This document shows, one piece after another, positions 56,247-64,000 of a stretch of 64,000 nucleotides of DNA. The stretch comes from Gammaproteobacteria bacterium (lineage in GTDB: Bacteria > Pseudomonadota > Gammaproteobacteria > Pseudomonadales > Porticoccaceae). Within the stretch, counting starts at the first letter, position 1. Each line of letters opens with the position of its first letter. Made by a program: the position numbers and the translations under genes. The stretch lies in contig JADJET010000018.1 of NCBI GenBank assembly GCA_016708925.1, positions 62,001-126,000 on the forward strand. Reading direction: 5' to 3'. The notes below the pieces were generated by a model. It was not told where the DNA came from, did not search any database, and was given only the letters and a program-made list of their open reading frames with translations.

Positions 56247-57686
56247 ATGATGACAATCAAGCAGTTCAAAGCAGCAATCGCGTCCGGAGCCTTGCTGTTG
56301 GGGTTTTCGTTGGCCCAGAGCGGGTGGGCACAGGATTACAACGAACAGCCCACACCGGAGGAGCTTGCCAAGCTGGGCTTGGAAGGCACCGAACTTACGC
56401 CAGCCGGCGCCATCCGCGCCGGCAATGCGGAGGGCACCATCCCGGCGTGGAGGAACGAACCAATCAAGCCGCCGCCCGGCTGGCAACCCGGCACCTATCA
56501 CGCCGATCCGTTCGCCGCTGACAAGGTGCTGTTCACCATCACGGCGCAAAATTACCGGGAGCACGCCGACAAGCTGACCGCGGGCCAGCAGAAGATGTTC
56601 GAGACCTACCCGGACTACTACATGAACATCTACCCCACCCGGCGTAGTGCGGTGTTCAAGCCTTTTATATACAAAGCGGCGCTGGAGAATGCCGGGCGGG
56701 CGCGGATTGTGATGTCCGAAACTTACCCGAATCTGATCGGGTTTTCCGGCGCGATCAAAGCGTGGGCGTTTCCGATCCCGAAAAATGGCCCGCAGGCGAT
56801 TCTCAATCAGGCGACCCGGCCCTTTACGCCCTGGTCGTCGCACATCCTTAACACCACGCCGGTGACCTCCAGTGGCGACTATCAGACGGTGAAGTTGTCC
56901 GTCCAATACCATGTGCCCTGGGGTGAGGAAAGCAACAGCATCGACAACTTTGACCCGACGGCGCCTGGTGCTGGAGGGTTCTACTACCTTCAGACCACTA
57001 TCTCGCCCGCCAAGCAGGCAGGGCAGGTAGTGCTGGCACGGGATCCGACGAGCTTTGCCAAGCAGTTTCGCCAAGCCTGGAGCTACAGTCCTGGCCAGCG
57101 CCGGGTGAAGCGCGCGCCCCAGATTGTCTATGACAATCCGCTAACCTCCGGAGATGGCTTGGCGACAACGGACGAAGGTTTTGGGTTTAACGGACCGAAC
57201 GACCGTTTTGCGTGGAAGTTGGTGGGGCGCAAGGAAATGTATGTGCCTTACAACGCCTACAAGATTTGGGCGCCCGGCGTTAAGGTCGAAGACATGATCA
57301 CCAGCCAAGGCCGGTTCAATCAGGATCTGGCGCGCTACGAGCTGCATCGCGTGTGGGTGGTGGAGGCGACTCTGCGTGAAGGTACCCGCCACGATTACGG
57401 TCGACGCACCTATTACTATGATGAAGACACTTGGGCGGTGATGCTCACGGACGCTTATGATCGCCGTAATGAACTGTGGCGCCTGTGGGAAGAGCACGGC
57501 TTGATGTGGTACGACATCGCCATGTGGACAGCCCTTCCCGCAGTGGCGTCTGTGCGCTACGACCTGACCGCGGGCCGGATGTTACTGTTGAACATCGACA
57601 AAGACACGCCGCCCAATTTCGACTTCCGCGTTCCTCCTGAAACCTATTTCACCCCGGCCCAGGTGCGTCGCGACGGCGTGCGCTGA
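56247..57686 (+). CDS. DUF1329 family protein (copy 2, intact), LolA-like periplasmic
   Basis: A 479-residue protein with a signal peptide (hydrophobic residues about 12-26, then AQDYNEQP). It is highly similar to the interrupted copy just upstream across the whole length, including LGLEGTELTPAGAIRAGNAEG, QQKMFETYPDYYMNIYPTRR and RQAWSYSPGQRRVKRAPQIVYDNP, so the pair is a tandem duplication. Family members are outer-membrane-directed, LolA-like periplasmic proteins that pair with DUF1302 barrels. The ATG (two in a row, 56247 and 56250) follows TAGGAG. A strong terminator lies 30 bases after the stop. Function unproven. Confidence 0.85.
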   Translation: MMTIKQFKAAIASGALLLGFSLAQSGWAQDYNEQPTPEELAKLGLEGTELTPAGAIRAGNAEGTIPAWRNEPIKPPPGWQPGTYHADPFAADKVLFTITAQNYREHADKLTAGQQKMFETYPDYYMNIYPTRRSAVFKPFIYKAALENAGRARIVMSETYPNLIGFSGAIKAWAFPIPKNGPQAILNQATRPFTPWSSHILNTTPVTSSGDYQTVKLSVQYHVPWGEESNSIDNFDPTAPGAGGFYYLQTTISPAKQAGQVVLARDPTSFAKQFRQAWSYSPGQRRVKRAPQIVYDNPLTSGDGLATTDEGFGFNGPNDRFAWKLVGRKEMYVPYNAYKIWAPGVKVEDMITSQGRFNQDLARYELHRVWVVEATLREGTRHDYGRRTYYYDEDTWAVMLTDAYDRRNELWRLWEEHGLMWYDIAMWTALPAVASVRYDLTAGRMLLLNIDKDTPPNFDFRVPPETYFTPAQVRRDGVR

Positions 57687-57715
57687 ATTCAGCACCATAC
57701 TTTGGCGCACTAATG

Positions 57716-57744
57716 GCGGGCTCCCACGGGAGCCCGCTTTGTTT
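57716..57744 (+). terminator. Intrinsic terminator after the second DUF1329 gene
   Basis: GCGGGCTCCC pairs with GGGAGCCCGC (57728-57737); the centre is tight, so a loop of CCACGG is more likely. TTTGTTT follows. Confidence 0.75.
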
Positions 57745-57827
57745 GGAAACCGCGATATTGCTGTGAATTCCTTGCTCGCTACCGGGGCTCAGATACCGAA
57801 CCTGTTGCCTTGCCGGAGCGACCGCCC

Positions 57828-58574
57828 TCAACTCGCCATGGTGATGCCACCGCTCACCGATACCGTCTGCCCGGTGATGTACGCAGCTTCCTCCGCCGCG
57901 AAAAACGCGGCGGCGTAGGCGATATCCATCGGTGTGCCCATACGTCCCAGTGGCACCGATTTCTTGATGCCGGCGATGCCCTTGGCCGCAATAGGGTTGA
58001 TGGCCGTTATCTCTCCGATCAGCGGTGTGTCCGTAATGCCCGGACAGACGTTATTGGCGGTGATGTTGTTGCGCGCGAACTCGCGCGCGATGGTCTTGGT
58101 GAAGGCGATGAGGCCGCCCTTTGTACCCGAGTAAATCGCTTCCAGGGCAGAGCCGATGCGGCCGGCATCGGAGGCAATGTTGACGATGCGTCCACTGCCC
58201 AGGCCGATCATTCCCGGCAGCACGGCGCGGCACACCCGCACCGGGCCGGCGTAATTGATGGCGATGACTTTTTCCTGAAACGCTTCGTCGGTGTCCAGAA
58301 AGGGCATCAGGTTGTCCCAGCCGGCGTTGTTCACCACCAGCCAGGGGACGCCCACGTCCCGATTGATCTTGGCCACGGCGGTGGCGACGGAATCCGGTTG
58401 GGTTACATCCAGCTGGATGCCATAGCCGCCCAGTTCACGGGCGAGCGCGGTGGCCCCATCGGCGTTTACGTCGCTGACCACGATCCTGTGCCCGCGTTCG
58501 GCGAGTACGCGACAGATCGCTGCGCCGATGCCGCGCGCGCCGCCGGTGACCAGTGCAATTTTTTGTGATGCCAT
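57828..58574 (-). CDS. Short-chain dehydrogenase, BadH-like (2-hydroxycyclohexanecarboxyl-CoA dehydrogenase type)
   Basis: A 248-residue classical SDR. The cofactor loop is TGGARGIG (residues 10-17), the NNAG motif is at 82-85, and the catalytic residues are Ser135, Tyr148 and Lys152 (YSGTK). It matches BadH-type dehydrogenases closely, including VNNAGWDNLMPF and RIVNIASDAGRIGS; BadH oxidises 2-hydroxycyclohexane-1-carboxyl-CoA in anaerobic benzoate or cyclohexanecarboxylate breakdown. No other bad genes are visible, so the substrate may be a related hydroxyacyl-CoA. The gene is on the minus strand, convergent with the DUF1329 gene; a Rieske ferredoxin gene lies just upstream in transcription. 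Confidence 0.82.
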   Translation of the reverse strand: MASQKIALVTGGARGIGAAICRVLAERGHRIVVSDVNADGATALARELGGYGIQLDVTQPDSVATAVAKINRDVGVPWLVVNNAGWDNLMPFLDTDEAFQEKVIAINYAGPVRVCRAVLPGMIGLGSGRIVNIASDAGRIGSALEAIYSGTKGGLIAFTKTIAREFARNNITANNVCPGITDTPLIGEITAINPIAAKGIAGIKKSVPLGRMGTPMDIAYAAAFFAAEEAAYITGQTVSVSGGITMAS

Positions 58575-58683
58575 GATGAATCCTCTGCGAAGTGTGTGGT
58601 GATGGAATGCGGTTGAGCGTGATCCTGGTGCAGACGCGTTGCCTGGCGGAAGGGACGTTTCGCCGTTGGCCCCTGGGCGGCGT

Positions 58684-59034
58684 CTAGCGAATATCGACCC
58701 GTATCTGGTCGCCCTCGATGACTACCGGGTAGGTGGCAAGGCAGCGTTCGCCACGCAGAACGTTGAGTGCCTGAATTCCCGGGGGGAAGTTCGCCCAGCG
58801 GATGACGTCGCCGCTGGTGACATCAAACTGCGCGCGATGAAACGGGCATTGCAGAACGTGCCCGTTCAGCAGTTTGCCGCTCTTGAGCGGGGCGAGCAGG
58901 TGCGGGCAATAGGCCTGGGTGGCGTAAAACCCGGTCTCGAGATGAAGCAGCAGCAGCTTGTGGCCACCGGCTTTCACCACTTTGCGGGTTCCGAGCGGTA
59001 TCTCGTCGAGATGTGCGACCGTTTCCAGCGCCAC
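58684..59034 (-). CDS. Rieske [2Fe-2S] ferredoxin
   Basis: A 116-residue Rieske protein. The ligands are Cys43 and His45 (CPH) with Cys63 and His66 (CPFH), as in ferredoxins that serve ring-hydroxylating dioxygenases. No signal peptide is present. It lies 109 bases upstream of the BadH-like gene on the same strand and could be co-transcribed. No oxygenase alpha subunit or reductase gene is in the window, so its partner is unknown; a role with a dioxygenase or monooxygenase is inference. Confidence 0.85.
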   Translation of the reverse strand: MALETVAHLDEIPLGTRKVVKAGGHKLLLLHLETGFYATQAYCPHLLAPLKSGKLLNGHVLQCPFHRAQFDVTSGDVIRWANFPPGIQALNVLRGERCLATYPVVIEGDQIRVDIR

Positions 59035-59178
59035 AGCCGGTCTCCGGGCAGGGTGAAGAAACCGGGAGTATCTCCCAGCAACCCGCTTCGGCCAAGAGGT
59101 GATGACAAGAGGTGATGATATTGCCGGCCCGCATTGCCTCCACTAGGCTTGCCAGGACTTCTGCTCCGGAGTGCCGCC

Positions 59179-59487
59179 ATGCATGTACATGTTGATTTCT
59201 GCCTGATCCCACTGGGCGGCGATGTGTCCGTCGCGACCGAGATTGCCGAGTGCCAACGCGTGTTTGTCGAACGTGGTCTGACTGCCGTCATGCACGCGTA
59301 TGGCGCCAACCTGGAGGGTGAATGGGATGAGGTGATGGCGGCGATCAAGGAATGCCATCGCCGCGTCCACGCCATGGGGCGGGTGCGCATTTCCTCGACA
59401 CTCAAGGTCGGTTCGCGCACCGACCGCGCGCAGAGTCTGGCCGACAAGATTGCGCGCGTGGAAGAGTTGTTGGCGCGCAAGTCGTAG
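59179..59487 (+). CDS. MTH1187-family thiamine-binding protein
   Basis: A 102-residue cytoplasmic protein of the MTH1187/YkoF-like family (formerly DUF77). It has the MHVHVDFCLIPLGGDVS start, a GANLEGEWDEVMAAIKECH segment and RVRISSTLKVGSRTD. Family members bind thiamine or related small molecules, often near salvage or transport genes; none are next to this gene. The start at 59179 has CCGGAG seven bases upstream. Confidence 0.85.
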   Translation: MHVHVDFCLIPLGGDVSVATEIAECQRVFVERGLTAVMHAYGANLEGEWDEVMAAIKECHRRVHAMGRVRISSTLKVGSRTDRAQSLADKIARVEELLARKS

Positions 59488-59560
59488 CAGAGCATCCCGT
59501 GTTGGGCACCGGAGCCGCGCCGGGACGAATCCGTTCCCGTGCGGCGGGGCTTTTGCGAGA

Positions 59561-59803
59561 ATGACGGGCATGGAGCCTCCTTGTACCCGATGCGTGGACA
59601 CCTCCGGGCTGCGCTGCCCGGAGCCGGTGATGATGCTCCACAATGCGCTGCGCAAGCTGGCGGTGGGGGAGGTTCTCAAGGTGATTGCCACCGACCCCAC
59701 GACCGAACGCGATATCCCTCGCTTCTGTCACTACCTCGGGCACGAACTGGTCAAGACGAGCGCCGAACAGGGTGTCTACCTGTACTTTATACGCCGTGGC
59801 TGA
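59561..59803 (+). CDS. TusA/SirA-like sulfurtransferase
   Basis: An 80-residue protein of the TusA family. The active-site motif is GLRCPEPV (Cys19), and the C-terminal strand ends EQGVYLYFIRRG. TusA relays sulfur, for example to tRNA 2-thiouridine synthesis or molybdenum cofactor, so a link to the bis-MGD nitrate reductase is possible but unproven. The ATG at 59561 is followed by a second at 59570. It follows the thiamine-binding gene after 73 bases on the same strand. Confidence 0.82.
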   Translation: MTGMEPPCTRCVDTSGLRCPEPVMMLHNALRKLAVGEVLKVIATDPTTERDIPRFCHYLGHELVKTSAEQGVYLYFIRRG

Positions 59804-59864
59804 GCTGACGGGATGCTGTGCGGAAAGGTGCGGGCCCGTGGTCAGCGGGCCCGGGTGTAGGTGG

Positions 59865-60575
59865 TCAGGAATCCGCGAGCAGGGCGATGGCTTGCAGTGC
59901 TTCCGGATCGCAGGCTTTGATCTTGTTGGCGATGTGGTGCTGGAAGTAATAGCGAAATTCGCCATGGGTGTCGGCGGCAAACAGGCTGTCGTCGCCGGGC
60001 AACACGGGAGTTTCACGGACTTTCTCGGGGTTCACGATCATGCCCTGCACGGTGCCGTCGAACAGCAGCCGCCAGCTCACGACTTCCCGCAGATTGAGGG
60101 TCTTGAAGCCGTCCCCCGAAAACACCGCGTGGGTGCCGATGGTATCGGGGATCTCCTGGATCGGGTCGGAGTCGCTTTCGCATTCATAGTCGTAGTACTC
60201 GGCGGCGGTCTCCAGTTCCATTGCCTTGTGAAGAGGCGCGTCGTAAAACACCTCGTCGATGCCGGGATCGTGGTAACCCTCCCAGCGCCCGTTGAGCGGA
60301 TCCTGGATGTCGGGGCAGGGCGTCAGGCTGTTGAGCCAGGGCACCAGCCCCACGATGTCGCCATCGGCCCGCAACGCCCAGCACAGCACCTTGATGCTGA
60401 ACAGGCGCTCCGGATGGGACGCGTTGGAGTACAGCATCTGCATCCCGTCGAGTTCGGGAGCGAGGCGGATGAAGCGGCGATTGAACGGGTGCGAGAAGGG
60501 CAGGCGGGTGAACAGGTCGATGACATTGCTGTTGGGATCGTCGGTGCAGACGGGGGGGTGATCAGAAGCGCGCAT
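59865..60575 (-). CDS. Conserved hypothetical protein
   Basis: A 236-residue soluble, acidic protein that I do not recognise. It has no signal peptide or membrane segment and no Cys cluster. Tyr- and Asp-rich stretches include GYHDPGIDEVFYDAPLH and EYYDYECESDSD; later WRLLFDGTVQGMIVNPEKV looks like a beta-hairpin. Residues about 30-75 (LAPELDGMQMLYSNASHPER) may be a substrate-recognition segment. It is convergent with the TusA gene and divergent from epmC. Intact and clearly coding, but with no proposed function. Confidence 0.65.
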   Translation of the reverse strand: MRASDHPPVCTDDPNSNVIDLFTRLPFSHPFNRRFIRLAPELDGMQMLYSNASHPERLFSIKVLCWALRADGDIVGLVPWLNSLTPCPDIQDPLNGRWEGYHDPGIDEVFYDAPLHKAMELETAAEYYDYECESDSDPIQEIPDTIGTHAVFSGDGFKTLNLREVVSWRLLFDGTVQGMIVNPEKVRETPVLPGDDSLFAADTHGEFRYYFQHHIANKIKACDPEALQAIALLADS

Positions 60576-60700
60576 GGTTCACTCCTAGCGATGGTTCGCG
60601 GCAAAGCCGTCCGGCTTTCTAGCTGTGAGTTGCAGGATCACAACCATCGCGAGCTAAAGTACCCGCGAATTTTGTCGAGCACAATAGCTTGAGGTCGGCG

Positions 60701-61279
60701 ATGAGAAGTGAGAGCCCGGTGGCGCGCGGGGCGCCGCTGAGGGGGCGTCGCAGTGCCGACCTCGAGGTGTTGTTCGGACAGTGCTTTTGGGCGCGCTGGC
60801 ATACGCGCCTCGACGGTGGCGGCAGTGAACCTCAGTATCTTCCGGGCGCTGACGCCCGTCCGCATCGCCTGATTTATAGGGAAAATTTCTTCGCCAGCGC
60901 GCTGCACGAGACGGCGCACTGGTGCATCGCGGGCGCGCGGCGGCGCCGGCAAGTGGATTTTGGTTACTGGTATCTCCCCGACGGGCGCGATGCCGCCGCG
61001 CAGCGGGCGTTCGAGGCCGTGGAAGCCCGGCCCCAGGCGCTGGAATGGGTGTTTTCGGTTGCAGCGGGTCATCCCTTCCGGCCGAGCGCGGACAATTTGA
61101 CCGGTGCTGGTGGTGACGGCGTGGCGTTTGCGCAGGCGGTCGCCGGCGCCTTGCACCGGTATCTGGAAAACGGGCTGCCGCCGCGCGCGGCGCTGTTTGC
61201 CGATGCCCTCGGCGCGGCCTATGGCACCGGCGACTGGCGTCGGCCGGAACGGTACGGGCTGGTTCAGGAACTGCTATGA
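60701..61279 (+). CDS. epmC: Elongation factor P hydroxylase
   Basis: A 192-residue YfcM/EpmC protein that hydroxylates the beta-lysylated residue of EF-P. The metal-binding motif is HETAHW (residues 69-74), followed by DFGYWYLPDGRDAAAQ and FEAVEARPQALEWVFS, all characteristic. GAGG lies before the ATG at 60701. It overlaps pdxB by four bases. epmA, epmB and efp are elsewhere. Confidence 0.92.
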   Translation: MRSESPVARGAPLRGRRSADLEVLFGQCFWARWHTRLDGGGSEPQYLPGADARPHRLIYRENFFASALHETAHWCIAGARRRRQVDFGYWYLPDGRDAAAQRAFEAVEARPQALEWVFSVAAGHPFRPSADNLTGAGGDGVAFAQAVAGALHRYLENGLPPRAALFADALGAAYGTGDWRRPERYGLVQELL

Positions 61280-62376
61280 AAATCCTTGCCGACGAAAACA
61301 TGCCGCTGGTGCGTGAGTGGTTCGGCCGCCACGGCGAGGTTTCGACCCTGCCGGGGCGCGCCATCGACGCGCACGCGGTGCAGGGGGTGGATGTCCTGCT
61401 GGTGCGTTCGGTGACCCGGGTCGATGCTGCCCTGCTGGTCGGGAGCCGGGTGAAATTCGTGGGGTCGGCCACCAGTGGCTACGATCACGTCGACCGCGAC
61501 GGGCTGGCGGCGGCGGGCATCCGTTTTGTCCATGCGCCGGGCTGCAACGCGGGCGCCGTCGTCCAGTATGTGCTGTCGGTGTGTTGCGCGCTGCGACCCG
61601 ACTGGCGCCGCCGGGTGATCGGCATCGTCGGCTGCGGCGCCGTGGGCGGGCGTCTGTACCGTGTTCTCAGCGCGCTCGGGGTGCGCTGCCGCGTCCACGA
61701 TCCCTTGCTGTCGGATCGGGAAAACATTCCGGATCTGACCGATCTGAGCGAGGTCGTCCGTGCCGCCGACATCCTCTGCCTGCACACGCCCCTGACACAC
61801 ACCGGCCCCTTTCCCACCGCCCACATGGTGAATGACCGGGTGCTGGCGGCATTGAAACCCGGGTGCCTGCTGATCAATGCCGCCCGCGGTGCCGTGGTCG
61901 ATAACCTGGCGTTGCGCGAGCGGCTGGCGGCAGCGGATCTGACCGCCGCGCTGGACGTGTGGGAAGGGGAGCCGGCTATCGATCCCGGTCTCTGGCGCCG
62001 GGTGGCGATCGCGACGCCGCACATCGCCGGTTACAGCCGGGAAGGGCGGATCAATGGCACCCGTGCCGTGTACGAGGCTTTTTGTGCTTGGCAGGGTGTC
62101 GCGCCGATGCCGCTGACGCCCGCGCCAGCACAGCCGCTGGCGCACGGCATTGCGACACTGGCGGACGCTGTGCTCGCGACCTTTGATGTGCGCACCGAGC
62201 ATCGCCGGATGGCGGCGGCCATCGCGGCGGGCGCGGCGCTGGCCGAGGTCTTCGATCAGCTGCGCCGCACCAGTCCGGAGCGCCGGGAGTTCGGCCATTT
62301 CCAGATCACAGCGGTTGGGAACGCCCCGCTGGCGGCCGATCTGCGCCGGCTCGGCTTCCGGGTCGCTGCCGAATAA
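61276..62376 (+). CDS. pdxB: 4-phosphoerythronate dehydrogenase
   Basis: A 366-residue NAD-dependent dehydrogenase of the vitamin B6 (DXP-dependent) pathway, oxidising 4-phosphoerythronate. It starts MKILADENMPLV and has the Rossmann motif GIVGCGAVGGRLYRV (about residues 115-129). The conserved loop with TPLTHTG and the C-terminal dimerisation domain after PHIAGYS are typical PdxB. Its start overlaps epmC. It ends nine bases from the convergent alaA. Confidence 0.94.
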   Translation: MKILADENMPLVREWFGRHGEVSTLPGRAIDAHAVQGVDVLLVRSVTRVDAALLVGSRVKFVGSATSGYDHVDRDGLAAAGIRFVHAPGCNAGAVVQYVLSVCCALRPDWRRRVIGIVGCGAVGGRLYRVLSALGVRCRVHDPLLSDRENIPDLTDLSEVVRAADILCLHTPLTHTGPFPTAHMVNDRVLAALKPGCLLINAARGAVVDNLALRERLAAADLTAALDVWEGEPAIDPGLWRRVAIATPHIAGYSREGRINGTRAVYEAFCAWQGVAPMPLTPAPAQPLAHGIATLADAVLATFDVRTEHRRMAAAIAAGAALAEVFDQLRRTSPERREFGHFQITAVGNAPLAADLRRLGFRVAAE

Positions 62377-62385
62377 TGTCCCGGC

Positions 62386-63603
62386 TCAGCCGGCCCGGAG
62401 GCGTTCGAGGAAGCGCTCCAGCCGGTCCATCGCCTGGGTGAGTTCGTCCACCTTGGGTAGAAACACGATGCGGAAGTGCTGGGTATCGACCCAGTTGAAC
62501 GCCTTGCCCTGCACCAGCAGCAGTTTTTCCTGCAACAGCAGATCCAGCACAAACTGTTCGTCGTCGGCGATCGGGTAAACGTCGGGGTCGAGCCGGGGAA
62601 ACAGGTAAAGCGCCCCCAGGGGTTTCACGCAGCTCACCCCGGGCATGGCGTTGAGCCGTTGCCAGGCGATGTTGCGCTGCTCGTGGAACAGCCCGCCGGG
62701 GCACACCAGATCCTCGATGGTCTGTCGCCCGCCGAGCGCGGTCTGGATCGCGTACATGGCGGGGACGTTGGCACACAGCCGCATGGAGGCGAGCATTTCG
62801 ATACCCTGCAAATAGCCGCGCGCGCGGTGCTTGGCACCGCTTGCCACCAGCCAGCCCGAGCGGAAGCCGGCCAGACGATAGTTTTTCGACAGACCGTTGA
62901 AGGTAATGCACAGCACGTCCCGGGCGAGGGTCGCGAGCGGCACATGGACAGCGCCGTCATAGGTGATGCGGTCGTAGATTTCGTCGGCAAAAATGATCAA
63001 CTGATGCCGGTGCGCCAGGGCGACGATGGCGCGCAGCAGCGTCTCGCTGTAGACCGCGCCGGTCGGATTGTTGGGGTTGATGACCACGATGCCGCGGGTC
63101 CGCGGGCTGATCCTGGCCTCGAGGTCGGCCAGATCGGGCTGCCAGCCGTCGGTCTCGTTGCAGCGGTAGTGCACGGGAGTGCCGCCGGCAAGGGTCACGG
63201 CGGCGGTCCACAGCGGGTAGTCGGGCGCCGGCACCAGAATCTCGTCGCCCGGATCGAGCAGCGCCTGCATCGCCATCACGATCAGTTCGCTGACACCGTT
63301 GCCGAGGATCACGTCGTCGACTTCAACGTCCGGGACGCCCTGCAACTGGCAGCGCTGCATGACGGCCTTGCGCGCCGAGAAAATGCCTTTCGAGTGACTG
63401 TAGCCCTGGGCTGCCACCAGATTGCGGATCACATCCTGGATGATCTCGTCCGGCGCCTCGAAGCCGAACGCGGCGGGGTTGCCGATATTCAGCTTGAGGA
63501 TGCGGTGGCCTTCTTCTTCCAGCCGGTTGGCGTGATCCAGCACCGGACCGCGGATGTCGTAGCAGACGTTCTCCAGCTTGGCTGACTTGTGGTAATGCTG
63601 CAT
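62386..63603 (-). CDS. alaA: Alanine transaminase, AlaA type
   Basis: A 405-residue class I/II PLP aminotransferase making alanine from pyruvate and glutamate. It starts MQHYHKSAKLENVCYDIRGP and keeps VVINPNNPTGAVYS, the PLP-binding Lys in SKNYRLAGFRSGW (about residue 240) and NVPAMYAIQTALGG, matching E. coli AlaA (405). The ATG at 63603 is well defined. A divergent msrB gene starts 84 bases away. Confidence 0.92.
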   Translation of the reverse strand: MQHYHKSAKLENVCYDIRGPVLDHANRLEEEGHRILKLNIGNPAAFGFEAPDEIIQDVIRNLVAAQGYSHSKGIFSARKAVMQRCQLQGVPDVEVDDVILGNGVSELIVMAMQALLDPGDEILVPAPDYPLWTAAVTLAGGTPVHYRCNETDGWQPDLADLEARISPRTRGIVVINPNNPTGAVYSETLLRAIVALAHRHQLIIFADEIYDRITYDGAVHVPLATLARDVLCITFNGLSKNYRLAGFRSGWLVASGAKHRARGYLQGIEMLASMRLCANVPAMYAIQTALGGRQTIEDLVCPGGLFHEQRNIAWQRLNAMPGVSCVKPLGALYLFPRLDPDVYPIADDEQFVLDLLLQEKLLLVQGKAFNWVDTQHFRIVFLPKVDELTQAMDRLERFLERLRAG

Positions 63604-63686
63604 GGGAAATGGCTCGAAAGGTGCTTAAAAAGCGCGTCATTGTAGCGTAAATTAGCCGCTGGCCTAATCCAGAGGCAAGCCCTGTC

Positions 63687-64000
63687 ATGAGCGATTGGAA
63701 AGATAAGGACGACGCCTACTGGCGCGCCAAGCTGACCCCCGAGCAATACGAAGTGTGTCGTCGCAAGGGCACCGAGCTACCGTTCACCGGCGCATACAAC
63801 AGCGAAAAACGCGCCGGCACCTATGTTTGCGCCTGCTGCGGCACGGCGTTGTTCGACGCGGACGCCAAGTACGATTCCGGCAGCGGCTGGCCAAGCTTTT
63901 TCCGCGCGGTGGACGCCGCCCGTATCGAAGAGGAAACCGATGTCACGCGCGGGATGGTGCGTACCGAAATCCTGTGTGCCGAATGCGGCGGCCACTTGGG
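63687..64000 (+). CDS. msrB: Peptide methionine-R-sulfoxide reductase (partial, runs off the window)
   Basis: The visible 104 residues start MSDWKDKDDAYWRAKL and cover most of MsrB. Zinc ligands appear as CACC and CAEC, and the SGSGWPSFF segment is the MsrB substrate pocket. The catalytic Cys near the C-terminus lies beyond the window. Cytoplasmic; repairs oxidised methionine. Confidence 0.92.
   Translation, partial: MSDWKDKDDAYWRAKLTPEQYEVCRRKGTELPFTGAYNSEKRAGTYVCACCGTALFDADAKYDSGSGWPSFFRAVDAARIEEETDVTRGMVRTEILCAECGGHL

Overview
This is a 64 kb stretch of a high-GC proteobacterial chromosome with ordinary housekeeping and metabolic genes. A gammaproteobacterium is the best guess. The EF-P hydroxylase EpmC, erythronate-4-phosphate dehydrogenase PdxB, GreB, the YciH/SUI1 protein, AlaA and the NasS/NasT plus nitrite reductase arrangement are all typical of that class. 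Acyl-CoA and CoA-transferase genes, a BadH-like dehydrogenase and DUF1302/DUF1329 outer-membrane genes hint at a degrader of hydrophobic or aromatic carbon, but I cannot name the genus. I saw no rRNA, tRNA, CRISPR array, prophage or intact insertion sequence.

Layout. 1-4.6 kb: end of a cytochrome b561 gene, then a minus-strand amidoligase-type cluster (retropepsin-like protease, inactive transglutaminase with 7 TM, ATP-grasp ligase, M14-like hydrolase). 4.8-5.3 kb: SlyD-type FKBP. 5.4-26.6 kb: one large nitrate assimilation island. It holds an outer-membrane porin, nasT, nasS, an NrtA/NrtB/double-ATPase ABC transporter, a fused PP2C phosphatase/kinase, a NarK-type transporter, nirB, nirD, a PhzF-like gene, the catalytic nitrate reductase, a fused DmsB-DmsC-like electron-transfer subunit and the SUMT gene for siroheme. 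26.6-36.7 kb: amidohydrolase and CoA-transferase, recQ, a hypothetical, an NlpC/P60 lipoprotein, a cyclase-family enzyme and two permeases. 36.8-45.2 kb: gcvP, an HD-GYP protein, and a tight minus-strand set greB / S9 peptidase / yciH / quinone oxidoreductase. 45.4-57.7 kb: propionyl-CoA synthetase, an FAD-linked 2-oxoacid oxidoreductase (three subunits), and DUF1302/DUF1329 genes; five reading-frame breaks fall here and nowhere else. 57.8-64 kb: short-chain dehydrogenase, Rieske ferredoxin, thiamine-binding protein, TusA-like protein, a hypothetical, epmC, pdxB, alaA and the start of msrB.

The most interesting signal is regulatory. Four sigma-54 (-24/-12) promoters serve the porin, nrtA, narK-type and nirB units, with NtrC-like dyads upstream of the porin and in the narK/nirB divergent region. 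The porin and nrtA leaders also share a second layer: a short hairpin with a six-base loop (A first, G fourth) whose 3' arm overlaps the 5' arm of an intrinsic terminator before the gene. That is the layout expected for antitermination by an ANTAR protein, and the ANTAR protein NasT is encoded between the two leaders. This predicts that the porin is the outer-membrane entry route for nitrate or nitrite. The second notable point is that the nitrate reductase is paired with a membrane-bound DmsBC-like fusion, which suggests quinol rather than NADH or ferredoxin as electron donor.
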